64,000 nucleotides of DNA from contig JANJXV010000037.1 of NCBI GenBank assembly GCA_024803745.1, positions 5,097,001-5,161,000 of the forward strand, written 5' to 3'. Below, piece by piece: positions 34,920-45,376 of this stretch (position 1 is the first letter of the stretch; each line of letters begins with the position of its first letter). This DNA is from Megascapheus bottae. Lineage: Eukaryota; Chordata; Mammalia; Rodentia; Geomyidae. The notes beneath the pieces were generated by a model. It was not told the origin of the DNA, searched no databases, and saw nothing but the letters and a program-made list of their open reading frames with translations. Position numbers and translations under genes: made by a program.

Positions 34920-35406
34920 ACAAACAACAAAAAGGCTTCTGAATGGAAGACATGAATTCTGATCTTCAAATTTTGTGTTTTGGCAGATGCACTTCAAACT
35001 TTTGATTTTAGTTCCATCAGCTGAGTCTTGGGCATCGCCTTGAATGCTATGAGCCCCACTTCTTGCTGCAGCTGAGATGTTCTACCAGATTCGTGTGAGA
35101 ACCACCTGGCGGTGTCTCTTCTCCAGACCCTGCCGCATAGCTCTTGCCTCGTGACCTACAGTTTCTTAGACATGAGCACACATTGGGAACCCATCCTGTA
35201 ATCTCAGGTGCTTGATATGGAAGTATGCAGCCTCTTTGGTTGAGGGGCGGTATATGGATACACGCTTTGGAGAAGTTGATCCTCACACTTCACAAGATGC
35301 TGTAGAAGGTCCAGTGAAATGAGCACCATTCAAGCCTAGAGATGCGGGGAAAGTGGCTGACACACCAACTCTATTCTCTCTCCTTCCCTGATTCACTCTC
35401 CTATTC

Positions 35407-35669
35407 CCTAACTCCTACTTTTTTTTCTTTATTTCTTCTCTCCCTCCCTTGATCCCTCACACCCCCCCCCACCCCATTCTGGGACTGAGCTCAGGGCCTG
35501 AGCACTGTCCTCGGGGTTTCTCAAGGCTAGTGCTCTACCACTTGAGCCACAGCACCACTTCTGGCTTTTTCTATGTATGTGATACCAAGGAATCAAACCC
35601 AGGTCTTCATGCATGCTAGGCAAGCACTTTACCACTAGGTCAAACTCCTGGCATCCTAACTCCTATTTT
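35407..35669 (-). mobile_element. IDL-Geo-type SINE with TSD
   Basis: cctaactcctactttt at 35407-35422 and cctaactcctatttt at 35655-35669. The left part is a T-, CT- and C-rich tail (35423-35475), then the inverted IDL body. Confidence 0.85.
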
Positions 35670-36504
35670 CAAATCAGTTATCTTCAAGGGAGCCAGTCGT
35701 CCTTCCAGACTGAAACAGTTTCCTGCGGATCTAAATGAAATGAATCCACAGGACAAGCATGCACATCACTATGGTGGATCAAATTTACCTCTTCCCTGGA
35801 CTTGTAATTTTAGAGTTGTGTAGACCTGACCTTGCACTCAGAGCCTTATTCATGGCTGGAGTGCCACCACCAGCCCCAGATATACTGCTTTCATTTGACT
35901 AGCTCTTAGCCTTTTGATGGTTTCAGGATCTCTGCCACAGAGTCCTTAGGTTGTAAGCCAATCCTTAAGGTCCTCGGGCACTTTGAGTGGTTGGGATGCG
36001 TCAGAGTGCTGTGGATCTCTATGCCTCTTGGTCGTCTTGCTTTGCCCTGGATTATATCTTCCTGCTCTCTTCCTTCAGCGCCTAGTATAAATCTGGATAT
36101 ACATTTGGAACATTTAACTGTAGCTATGCAGCTTTATGATGTTGACTTTGCCTACTGTGATTTGACTTTCTAAGGCTATGAAAGGACTTTTGGGATGATT
36201 CAAAGAGGAGAATGATGGTAGAAGAGTGGGTATCTTTCCTCCAGTGGAAGTGGGAAGGAAGGCAGAAAAGGCTGCATTTTGAATCGTTATGAGACATCCT
36301 ACCTTAGAAAGATGCAGTTAACTGTGAGATTTCCTCTCCAGTCTAGGAACATGTGGAGAAGACATGCATGTGTTAGGGTGTTCTTGAGCCATCACTACAC
36401 ATAGAAACGCAATCCAAGCTCTCTGCAGAGGCATCCAGCCATTTCCCACTTTCTGGAGACTTGGATTTATTCAGTTTAACAAGGGACAGCCCTAATGAGC
36501 AATC

Positions 36505-36660
36505 AAGAGTGTGCCTGTGGAGTTCAGTAGACATGATTTGAATTGTAGCTCTGCTCATTACTTGGTGGAACAGTGGGATTTGCCATGTATGAAATTAGGT
36601 CGCTAATATGACCTACCTCATTGAGTTATGCTGGGGAGTGAATTGAAATGATACACAACA
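36505..36660 (-). mobile_element. MIR element
   Basis: Inverted MIR order: gatttgaattgtagctctgc, a gacctacctcattgagttat block, then gaattgaaatgatac. Confidence 0.6.
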
Positions 36661-36675
36661 ATATGTACTTATTTT

Positions 36676-36788
36676 TGTTGTTGTTGTTGTTGTTGGTCAT
36701 GGGGCTTGAACTCTGGGCCTGGGTGTTGTCCCTGAGCTCTTTGGCTCAAGGCTACCACCCTACCCCTTGAGCCACAGCACCACTTCCA
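36676..36788 (-). mobile_element. Truncated composite SINE with (GTT)n tail
   Basis: A gtt repeat at 36676-36695 (CAA on the SINE strand) is followed by the inverted ID half only, ending at gccacagcaccacttcc. Confidence 0.75.
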
Positions 36789-36819
36789 ACAATAAGTATT
36801 TAATATAGATAGGGTTCCC

Positions 36820-36950
36820 TCCCTCCCTCCTTTCCTTTCTTCCTTTCCTTTTTCTTTTTCTCTTATTTCTTTACTTCTTTTCCTCCCTTCCTTCCTTACT
36901 CCCTCCCCCTTTTCTTTCCTTACTCCCCCACTCTCTTTCTTTCTTCCTAA
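36820..36950 (+). repeat. CT-rich low-complexity tract
   Basis: Mixed tccc, ttcc and cttt units; it abuts the tail end of the next inverted SINE. Confidence 0.85.
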
Positions 36951-36959
36951 TTGTTTTTT

Positions 36960-37147
36960 GTGTGTTGACACTGGAATTTTGAACTCAGGTCTTGCCAAGG
37001 TTAGCCCTCTACCATTGAGCTACAGCTCCCTCTGTGGCTTTTCCATGATTAATAAGACTTTGGTGATTTGTCTGCCTAGGCTAGCTGCAAACAGGAATCC
37101 TCAAATTTAGCCTCCTGAGGAGCAAGGGATATCAAAACCTGGCTTCA
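36960..37147 (-). mobile_element. Composite SINE, diverged
   Basis: gttagccctctaccattgag, a ccatgattaataagacttt linker and tttagcctcctgaggagcaa. Confidence 0.65.
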
Positions 37148-37237
37148 TTTGCCTTTTGATAAGCAGATCTTACAAAAGAACAGCAGTCAGAGGATTCTTT
37201 TCTTCTATCTCCTGTTTTCCTTTTCTTTTTTTTTTTT

Positions 37238-37305
37238 CAACTGAGGATTACACTCAGGGCCTCTGGCCCTTGCCAGGCTGGCACTCCTCACTTAACTCAT
37301 GCCTC
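37238..37305 (-). mobile_element. Possible ID fragment
   Basis: A T run followed by a ggattacactcagggcctct block, resembling an inverted ID unit. Weak. Confidence 0.35.
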
Positions 37306-37519
37306 TCAGTTAGAGGGCTCTCACTCAACTGGAAACGAAACCTGAACATGAGTAGACGTGTGTACTATGGGTAGAATGTGTAGATGGCTTGTTCTTCATT
37401 GACCCAAATGCTCCAACACAATGTACCCCCAAAGTTGATTATCTGTATTCAATTATGATGCCTTTTTGCTATAGACACTATTATTTTTATTAAATTGCCC
37501 TTTTTGATCAGGATTTTCT

Positions 37520-37652
37520 TTTTTTTAACCAGTCCTGGGGCTTGACCTCAGGGCCTTAGCACTGTGCTTGGACTTTCTCAGGGTTAGTGCTTTACTACTT
37601 GAGCTACTCCACCACTTCTGGCTTTTTCTGTGTATGTGGTGCCAAAGAATTA
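37520..37652 (-). mobile_element. IDL-Geo-type SINE, truncated
   Basis: ccagtcctggggcttgacct through the linker phrase tttttctgtgtatgtggtgc. The first ID unit is cut off where the next SINE starts. Confidence 0.75.
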
Positions 37653-37659
37653 ATTATAT

Positions 37660-37872
37660 TTGTGCTCATCCTGGGGCTTGAATTCAGGGCCAGGGTGCAG
37701 TCCCTGAGCTTTTTCCTCAAGACCAGTACTCCTACCACTTGAGCCATCACTCTGCTTTTGGTTGTTTAATTGCTCATTGGAGATAAGAGTCTGGGCTGGC
37801 TTTGAACCCTGAGTCTCAGTTTTCATTCTGCTGACTAGCTAAAAAGTTACAGGCATGGGCTACTGGTGCTTC
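37660..37872 (-). mobile_element. Composite 7SL/ID SINE
   Basis: atcctggggcttgaattcag, ccaccacttga-like block, linker ttgctcattggagataagag, 7SL part ending tacaggcatgggctactggt. Directly beside the truncated IDL copy. Confidence 0.78.
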
Positions 37873-38654
37873 GATTTGAAATAATTTATTTTAAAAAGGC
37901 AACTTAAAAATTCTTCTAAAAATGGAAAAATCTAGTTCATTTGCTGGGATTTGAAAGTAAAAGTAAATGCACATTTAATGAAAGCACCAAAACACCATTG
38001 AGTTAAAGTTAAAAAAACTTTGAGCCTAGAGTGGTTAGAGTTACAAAAGTTGAATGATTAGCAAGCGTTAGAGAGATGTGAAGGAGTGGTAACTTAGGGA
38101 AGGGGTTGAGGGCTTGGGGGTGTCTTATGAAGGTGTGAAGAATTCCTGCAGTGATTGAGAATAATTAGTTTGGGATTAGAGCCCCACTCCCTGCCCTGGG
38201 CACTTTAGGGAATTCTGTTCTTTGGGATGCTAAAAGCAGTAAGTAGGTGGTTGCTGGAGGAGGTGAGACCCTATTCTTTGTATGATTAAGAGTCACACCC
38301 TCCTTTGCCTCTGGGCATTCTTCTTTGCTTGTTTCTCCGGGCATTCTGAAGGAGAGAATATTGTATTCAACCTGTGTTCTTTCCTCTATAGAAGGCTAGT
38401 GACATTTTCAAAGGCACCTGGCAAGGGGAAAAAGTAGGAGAGGTAAGGATGCATTTTATCAGTCTAGCAAGATGCAATGTTTTTATAATCTAGTTCATTG
38501 TCTTGGATGAAGTTGATGCTCTCATGTTTATAGCAGGTGACAGTTATTGAGGGAAGTCAAGAGAAGGGGTCACAGGGCTTCTCTGAAGCATGTCTGCCAT
38601 GTCTTGTAAGTCCATAATTCCAAAGTCAAAAATAAAACTTAAAAAGTTTAGAAT

Positions 38655-39292
38655 GGGCTGAGCTCAGTGGCTCACACCTATAATTCTAGCCACTCAGGAG
38701 GCAGATGGCAGTTCAAAGCCAGCCCTGGGACTAAAGACTGAAACTCTTTTTTTTAAAAAAAATTAATTAATTAATTTCTTTACACATAACTGAAAGTGAT
38801 GTAATAGTACATAAATTAGTTACAACTGTGCAGTAATGTGTTGCAAAATAAATTATCTAGAAGGCAGCAAAAGTACATTGTGAATGTATATAAAACTGCG
38901 CAGCATTTGCAGATACGTTCTCTATAGGACTATTGGCTCTGTAGTGTTTCAAGTTACATTCTCAGAAAGAGAAACAAAATGCCCAAGATTAAAGGAAAAA
39001 AATATCCAAACCATGTGGATTTGACTCCATTAGAAACGCTATTGGAGAATCCTGGCTGTGTCCCTCTGAGGCCAGGAAGGTGGCAGCCAGGCCTGGCTGG
39101 TACCAGCATCCTAGTGTCCCAGCCTGTCCTGAGGACCTCCGTGGAGTGGTAAAGACCTAAACTCTTATCTCCAATTAACCACTAGAAAAAACAGAAGTGG
39201 TGCAGTGCTCAAGTGGTAGAGTGTTAGCCTTGAGCTGAAGAGCTCAGGGACAGTGCCCAGGCCCAGAGTTCAAGCCCCACGACTGACAAAAC
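38655..39292 (+). mobile_element. Composite 7SL/ID SINE split by a retrocopy
   Basis: The left part (38655-38748) is the 7SL half, broken at gaaactctt. The right part resumes at 39150 with actcttatctccaattaacc and the complete ID half, ending in ccccacgactgac. The break is the 38749-39149 insertion. Confidence 0.85.
38749..39149 (-). pseudogene. Retrocopy of an unidentified mRNA 3' end
   Basis: About 400 bases lie inside a SINE, bordered by taaagactgaaactctt (38732-38748) and taaagacctaaactctt (39150-39166). On the minus strand the insert ends in a TTAATTAATTAATT stretch and an A-run (T's on the plus strand), as expected for a reverse-transcribed polyadenylated RNA. Its minus-strand text is GC-richer at the 5' end and AT-rich at the 3' end, without an open frame, and looks like a 3' UTR. 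No L1, SINE or LTR motif is seen. I cannot name the parent gene, and no clear AATAAA is visible. Confidence 0.6.
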
Positions 39293-39529
39293 AATAACAA
39301 TTGTTTTGTATAGTAGCCAACACCACATAAATATAAATATGTCCTTATGACCTACTGGCATACCATTGCTAAAAATGTATTTGAACACAAACAGATATAT
39401 ATATATATATATCCCAATATATTCTTCACAGTACTGCCTATGGTGACAAGTTTAAAATGCTTTAGTGTATAATGACAGTAGAGTGGGTATACATGTCCAA
39501 TGTATGGAACTACACAACAATGAAAAATG

Positions 39530-39810
39530 ACTCTTACGTGTAATCCTAGCCACTAAGGATATTGAGATTTAAGGATTATGGTTCCAAGCCAGCTCTGGCA
39601 GCAAAGTCTGTGAAATTCTTAATTCCAATTAACCACCCCAGAAAAGACAAAAGTGGAGATGTGGCTCAAGTGGTAAAGTGCCAGCCTTGAATGAAAAGCT
39701 AATGGACAATGAGCAGTTCCTGAGTTCAAGACCTAGTACTGGCACAAGAAAAGAAAGAAAGGAATCAAAGAAAGAAAGAAGAGAAAGAGAGAAAGGAAAG
39801 AAGGAAGGAA
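39530..39810 (+). mobile_element. Composite SINE with (GAAA)n-rich tail
   Basis: 7SL half (gtaatcctagccactaagga), linker (attccaattaaccacccca), ID half (ggctcaagtggtaaagtgcc), end (agtactggcacaag), then gaaa/ggaa repeats. Confidence 0.83.
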
Positions 39811-39931
39811 GAATTATGTCATATGAAGGATATCACAATTAAATGAATACAGACACTTCGAAGTTGTATGATTCTAGGTATTTTGAAATGATCTGTAGCT
39901 GTGTTATATCATGATTCAAAAAATATGTGAC

Positions 39932-40148
39932 AAAAAGTTAACCATGGTATTCCCAGCTTCTCCATTCCTTGGGGGATGTTGGATCTTGTGAAGTGTTTTT
40001 TCTGCATCTATTCAGGTGATCATGTGGTTCTTGTCCTTGTTCCTGTTGTTGTGCTGAATTACATTCACTGACTTATGAATATTGAACCAGCTTTGCAACC
40101 CTAGAATGAATCCCATTTGATCACAGTTACAAAAAAAGTTAACCATGG
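39932..40148 (-). mobile_element. Internal L1 ORF2 fragment flanked by a TSD
   Basis: aaaaagttaaccatgg is perfect at 39932-39947 and 40133-40148. The 185-base insert matches the complement of an internal L1 ORF2 region (ttttttctgcatctattcag, gatcatgtggttcttgtcct, aatgaatcccatttgatcac). An inverted L1 should have a T-run at the left border, and there is none. The only A-run is at the right, inside the TSD. Confidence 0.75.
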
Positions 40149-40460
40149 TGAGCTGGAGGGTGTGGCTTCGATGGCAGAATGCTTCTCTCTCTCTCTCTCT
40201 TTTTTTTTTTTTTTGCCAGTTCTGGGTTTGAGCTCAGGGTCTGAGCACTGTCCTTGGACTTTCTCAAGGCTAGAGTTCTACCACTTGAGCCTCAGCACCA
40301 CTTGTGGCTTTTTTTCTGTATGTGTGGTATCTAGGAATTGAACCCAGGCCTTCGTGCATGCTAGGCAAGCACTCTACCACTAGGCCAAACTCCCGGCCCC
40401 GGCAGAATGCTTCTCTAGAAACCACAAGACCCTGAGCTTAGTACTTAGTACTGTCAAAGT
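40148..40460 (+). mobile_element. Old ID-type element interrupted by a SINE
   Basis: gagctggagggtgtggcttc plus, after the interruption, ctagaaaccacaagaccctg form a diverged forward ID unit. The IDL SINE at 40189-40400 splits it. Confidence 0.55.
40173..40416 (-). mobile_element. IDL-Geo-type SINE with TSD
   Basis: ggcagaatgcttctct is perfect at 40173-40188 and 40401-40416. The body is complete and inverted, with a CT/T-rich left end and cggcccc at the right. Well preserved, so rather young. Confidence 0.9.
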
Positions 40461-41099
40461 GTCAGTAATACTTATCTCTGGGTATTGAGTTTATTAGTTA
40501 TGTTCATTCTGTTTATGGATATTTGTAATTTTTTATAATGAATATATTACTAATAATATAGTAGGTTTATTTTTTAAAAAAAGATAATGAAAATAGTTTA
40601 CATCATTATAGGTTTGCTAAATATTTGCAACTTGGGTATTTAAATCCTATAATCCAAACAACTTACTATTCATCACAGCTGATAAAAATAGCCATTAAGA
40701 AATATATTTGAATGCTTCGAAATTGCCCTAAATCAATGTTAATCCATGGCAGATGCTGGGTCTTACAAAAGTGAAGGGCTATAATCAACCATTTCATTAC
40801 TAACCCATCTTCCTTCTTTACTGTTTCCTTTCTGATGAAATCAGTGTTTCCAGTCAAAACCAGGAGTTGAATGCAGCCTGAATTCTTATTAAATCTCAGA
40901 GCAAGTCTGTGCAAAAGCTCATGATTTGCCCAGGTTGTTGGGTAACCACAGTCTTGGACTTTTAATCATACAGAGGAGAAAATTGCACAATGGAGAAGTT
41001 TCTTAAATGTGTGGATTTGTCCTATGTTTTTAAAAAGTAATTTTATTATTATTACTAAGGAGGTGTTGTACAGAGGGCTTACCATTTCAAGAATCAGTT

Positions 41100-41116
41100 G
41101 AGTACAATTCTTTTTG

Positions 41117-41190
<74 letters not shown>

Positions 41191-41425
41191 TTTCTTTTTG
41201 TCGGTTGTGGGACTTGAATTCTGGGCCTCGGCTTTGTCTCTGAGCTCTTCAGTTCTACCCTTGAGCCACAGCGCCACTTCCGATTTTCTGCTGGTTAATT
41301 GGAGATAAGAGTCTCATGAACTCTAGTGCTCAGCTGTCTTTGAACCATGATCTTCAGATCTCAACTTCCAGAGTATCTAGGATTACAGGCATGAGCCACT
41401 GTGCCTGGAGAGTACAATTCTTTTT
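41100..41425 (-). mobile_element. Composite SINE plus (TTCT)n tract inside one TSD
   Basis: gagtacaattcttttt is perfect at 41100-41115 and 41410-41425. The (TTCT)n run (about 41118-41190) lies between them and is therefore tail-derived. Lys/Glu- and Phe/Leu-rich frames are artefacts. Confidence 0.9.
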
Positions 41426-41473
41426 AAACAATGTTACCCCCTCCTTTGCTTTCTCCCTGTTTTTCCTCCAGAT

Positions 41474-41474
<1 letters not shown>

Positions 41475-41519
<45 letters not shown>

Positions 41520-41545
41520 ATGTGCACGTGCGTGTGTGTTTGTGC
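41475..41545 (+). repeat. (TG)n microsatellite
   Basis: A pure TG run to about 41517, then an imperfect tgcacgtgcgtg continuation. Confidence 0.93.
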
Positions 41546-41933
41546 AATGGAGTTTCAGTTTAACAAGGCAGATTATGAGTCCAGCGGGTCTCGATTAATG
41601 TTACCCCTTTTGTTGTTCTCTTTCATTTCTCCTCAATATCTTTCTTTACAGGTAAATCTTCAAGAACAATATGAAATAAATGAGAAACCAATGTTTCCTC
41701 TTTTTTTGCACTTTTAAGACAGAATTCTATAACTGACTGTAAATTGCATTTGTTAAAAATAGACATTTTGAGGGACTAATGATAGATTAATTTTATATTA
41801 TGTGTTATTGACTTTGAAAATTTCCTTTCTCTTCTATACAATCTCTGTCCCGTGGGGCTTGAAGTATTTCTGTGTTGATCAATTTTTATTTTTGCTTTCC
41901 TAAACTTTAGAAGAGTTTTAAAGAAAAATTGTG

Positions 41934-42158
41934 CTGGCACCCTGTGGCTCACGCCTATAATCCTAGCTACTCAGGAGGCTGAGATCTGAGGATCACTGTT
42001 GGAAGACAAACCCCAGAAAATTGGAAGTAGAGCTGTGGCTCAACTGAGTACTTAAGTACTTGAGTATTAGTTCAAGTGGAGTACTGAGTACTTCAGCACT
42101 TGAGTACTAGCGCATGTGGAGGGCCTAGATTCTAGGACCAACACCAAAAAGAAAACAA
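41934..42158 (+). mobile_element. Composite SINE with 40-base tandem duplication
   Basis: A clear 7SL half (ctagctactcaggaggctga), then an ID half in which 42044-42083 and 42084-42123 are two 40-base units. They agree at 32 of 40 positions by eye. Part of the linker region is deleted. Confidence 0.8.
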
Positions 42159-42329
42159 ACAAGGAAGGAATGAAAGAAAAGTCATAACTTTTGTGGTCAT
42201 TTTTTTGCTTGGCCCAAGTTAGTGGTCAGTAAATATTTGCTGAATGATAAGAATGAATCACTTGTGTGTGGAATTCTCATTGAATTCCTAAGAACAGTCA
42301 GGACTTAGAATCTGCAGATGAGCTTGGAC

Positions 42330-42507
42330 GCCCAATTCTGCCACCAATAGCTCTGTGATTCTGTGTGACCCATAGTTTGTAGCCTTGTTTGTCAGTGTGG
42401 GATCAGTAATAGATACCTCCCAGCCTTGGTGTGAGAAGTGAATTTCCTGATGCGATTTGGTAATGCTTGGAACAGTGCCTTTTGTGTACTAAGTACTCAA
42501 CAAATCT
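42330..42507 (-). mobile_element. MIR element
   Basis: Inverted MIR order: ctctgtgattctgtgtgacc, a gatacctcccagccttggtg block, aacagtgccttttgtgtact, agtactcaacaaatctc. Confidence 0.75.
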
Positions 42508-42872
42508 CTCTTCAAAGGTAGCAGAGGAAGAATCATCATCAAATTGTCAATAGTAACTTGGGAGAAGTCCGTTCTAGTCCCAACATTTAAAAGAAAAGTA
42601 AGTGTTGCAGGTTCTAGACCATTTGTGTTTTATTAATCTACAGGATTGCAGAGAATAAAATTCATTTTAAGGAATAGGCTTGATTTAAGATAAGTCCTGA
42701 GTAATTTGAGCTCAATTTGTGATCAATGAAGAACCCTGAACTTTTCAAGCAGGCAAAATGAGATCAATAGTTGTGCTGTGTCCTGACATTTCATTTTTAT
42801 TTTGTCTTTAGCTATTGTTTTATCTCCTGAACCTTTTTTAAAAAACTTATATTGTGGTTAAGAAAAATCAGC

Positions 42873-43090
42873 TCAGGAGTCAGATGGCCTGGGCCATTGT
42901 ATTAAATAAGTATGTGACATAAACAACTCTCTGAAACACTCTTTACTTGGTTTTCTTCTCAGAAAAAAGAAGGATGGTCAATAATAATGTTTAACCCATA
43001 GGGTTATTGGGAACATGCTTGGAGAAGAAGCTTGTAAAATGCTTCAAAGAGCATGACACAGAGTGAGCCTTTGACGAAGGTTGGCCATTA
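42873..43090 (-). mobile_element. MIR element
   Basis: Inverted MIR order: aggagtcagatggcctgggc, acccatagggttattgggaa, gtaaaatgcttcaaagagca. Confidence 0.7.
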
Positions 43091-43486
43091 TCCTCTTTCA
43101 GGCCTCTTATTATCTATTATGTTGCACCTAAAATACAGTTTCAAACAGCGCAACGCCTGGTTTCTTTTCCTGGAGCAGTTATTCACTCTGCTTTGGCCAT
43201 TGCCTGACTGTCAACTCACACAGTAGCTGCCTGGAGGCTAAGGCTTCCATGATGAAGTATCACCCTATAGAAGTTTAAGAGGGGTGGGGTTGGCCATTAT
43301 ATCTAGAATAAATAATAACAACATTGCTTTGCGCCAGAATCTGAGCTCAGAACCATAACCCTGTAATTACCCACCCCCCCATCCCAGCTGGCAGACCGAG
43401 AAAATGAAGCCTTAGACAGGGAATTATCTCATTTTATTTTCATGCCCAATCTTTGACTGTGAGTTACTTCTCAAATATATTTGTTT

Positions 43487-43542
43487 AAGCCAGGCACCTG
43501 AGACTCATACCTACAATCCTGAGATGTAGAGGATTATGGTAC
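43487..43542 (+). mobile_element. Composite SINE, 7SL stub
   Basis: agccaggcacctgagactca and ctacaatcctgag only. Truncated. Confidence 0.5.
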
Positions 43543-44042
43543 ATTTATTTATTTTGCTATGTCTAGCTCTTGGACTTTATGGGAGGAGTAGGAGTATAGA
43601 AGTATGGTTCCTGAAGAAGGCTATGGGGTGGGCAGTTCATTTCTCCATGCCAATTCCCAGCACATCTTGTCCTCGCTTAGGACCATGGCCCTAATTCTAA
43701 ACTAACTTCAATGTTTGGCAGTATGAAGATGTTAGGGAGCTGAGTGGTTATATCTATGATAAGGAAGTTACACAGAGGAATACATGGCTCGGGCTGTCAA
43801 TTTGACTTGGATATAATGAAAAAGAGAGGGCTGCAGGTTAGGTCAGAACTGATGTGAGTGCGAAACCATCAGCTATCATTGGTGGGGAGGAGGTGGAATT
43901 GTGTGGGCAGGTCCATGGATTTTCTGAGAACAGCTGGGAAGCATAAAACTCTTCATATTGCTTCCGAGTGCCTATTTATTTCTCTGTCACTTCCACACCT
44001 GGAAACCCTATAGAAGTGTCTTAGTCATGCGAAATCTTTTGA

Positions 44043-44043
<1 letters not shown>

Positions 44044-44087
<44 letters not shown>

Positions 44088-44281
44088 TCATGGGGCTTGA
44101 ACTCTGGGTCTGGGTGTTGTCCCTGACCTCTTCAGCTCAAGACTAGTGCTCTACCACTTTGAGCCATAGCACCACTTCCAATTTTCTGGTGGTTAATTGG
44201 AGATAAGAGTCTCATGGATTTGTGCACAGGCTAGCTTTGAACCATGATCCTCAGATCTCAGCCTCCTGAGTACATCTGGCT
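44044..44281 (-). mobile_element. (TG)n microsatellite joined to composite SINE
   Basis: Pure TG at 44044-44086 runs without a gap into ggtcatggggcttgaactct and the rest of an inverted composite SINE. Confidence 0.85.
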
Positions 44282-44349
44282 AAAACTTTTTGATTTTTAT
44301 TTTGTGAAAACTAATAGAAATATATATATATATATATATATATTTTAAT

Positions 44350-44685
44350 TAGCCAGGTGGCAGTGGCTAATGCCTGTAATCCTAATTGCTCAGCAGGCTA
44401 AGATCTAAGTATCATGGTTGAAAGTCAGCTCAGACAGAAAAATCTGAGACTCTTTTGTTCATATATTTTTATTGTAATTAATAGAAGGGTTACATTATAT
44501 TCACCAGATACAAGGTGCATCACTTCACATACAAAGTCTGAGACGCTTATCTCCAATTACCACGAAAAAAAACACCTGGAAGTATAACTGTAGCGAAAGT
44601 GGTAGAGTGCTAGCTTTGAGCAAAAACCGCTCGGAGAAAGAGCCCAGTCCCTAAATTCAAGCACCAGTACCAGCACAAAAGAAAA
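44350..44685 (+). mobile_element. Composite SINE split by an L1 end
   Basis: The 7SL half (gtggctaatgcctgtaatcc) is interrupted after gagactctt and resumes at 44533. The ID half (agtggtagagtgctagcttt) and end (accagtaccagcacaaaag) follow. A (TA)n run (44321-44342) precedes it. Confidence 0.82.
44439..44548 (-). mobile_element. 78-base L1 3' end inserted in a SINE, with TSD
   Basis: aaaatctgagactctt at 44439-44454 and aaagtctgagacgctt at 44533-44548. The insert 44455-44532 is the inverted last bases of an L1 3' UTR (atatttttattgtaattaat, agggttacattatattcacc), like the end of the copy at 31912. Confidence 0.8.
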
Positions 44686-45158
44686 AAATACATATACTCA
44701 GATACTTGGTGTATCTCTGACAATCATATCATAAGCTACATCAGGAAGTCATCTTTCCTTGCCTACAGTCTATATTGCTTTATGTTGGAGTTTTTGCAAT
44801 GCTTAAACCACTTTAATAGGTAACATGCCTCCTGCTCCAAACACCCACAACATACTCCGAATGGCCTTATGTTAGGAAATGCTGAACTGAACTGAGCTTT
44901 CAGATTCCCCCAGATTAATGGTAGTTTTGTGTTGTTTTATTTTGAAAACCAATCTCAAGGAGTTTCAGTTTGTGAATTCTCGGGCTCATCCAGATTGTGG
45001 AAATCAGTTCTTGTGCACAGAAGTTTGGATAATGATTTCTGCAGTCTTCAGTTGTTCCTGGCCATGTTGAAAGCCCTTTCAAAGGTGTTGGCTTCCCAAC
45101 AGTGACCTCCCTCATTTCTGGGATGAACCTGGAGCTTGTGGGAAAAAAATGACTTATC

Positions 45159-45330
45159 AGCCTGGTATGGTGGCATGCATTGGTTATCTCAGTTCTTTCG
45201 GAGACTGAGGTAAGAGGTTCATAGTTGGAGGCCAGTCTGGGCAACTTAATGAGCCTTTGTTTCAAAATAAAGTTAAAATGAGATAGGGGATGTTAGCTCA
45301 ATGCTTGCTTAACATTCACAATCCTTGGGA

Positions 45331-45374
<44 letters not shown>
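45159..45374 (+). mobile_element. Old 7SL/ID SINE with (CA)n tail
   Basis: A B1-like unit (ggtatggtggcatgcattgg, ggaggccagtctgggcaact), an ID-like unit (45281-45332) and pure CA at 45331-45374. Confidence 0.7.

Positions 45375-45376
<2 letters not shown>

Noticed and set aside
42044..42123. Regular repeat considered as a CRISPR-like or array structure
   Set aside because: Only two diverged units without spacers, inside a SINE, in mammalian DNA.
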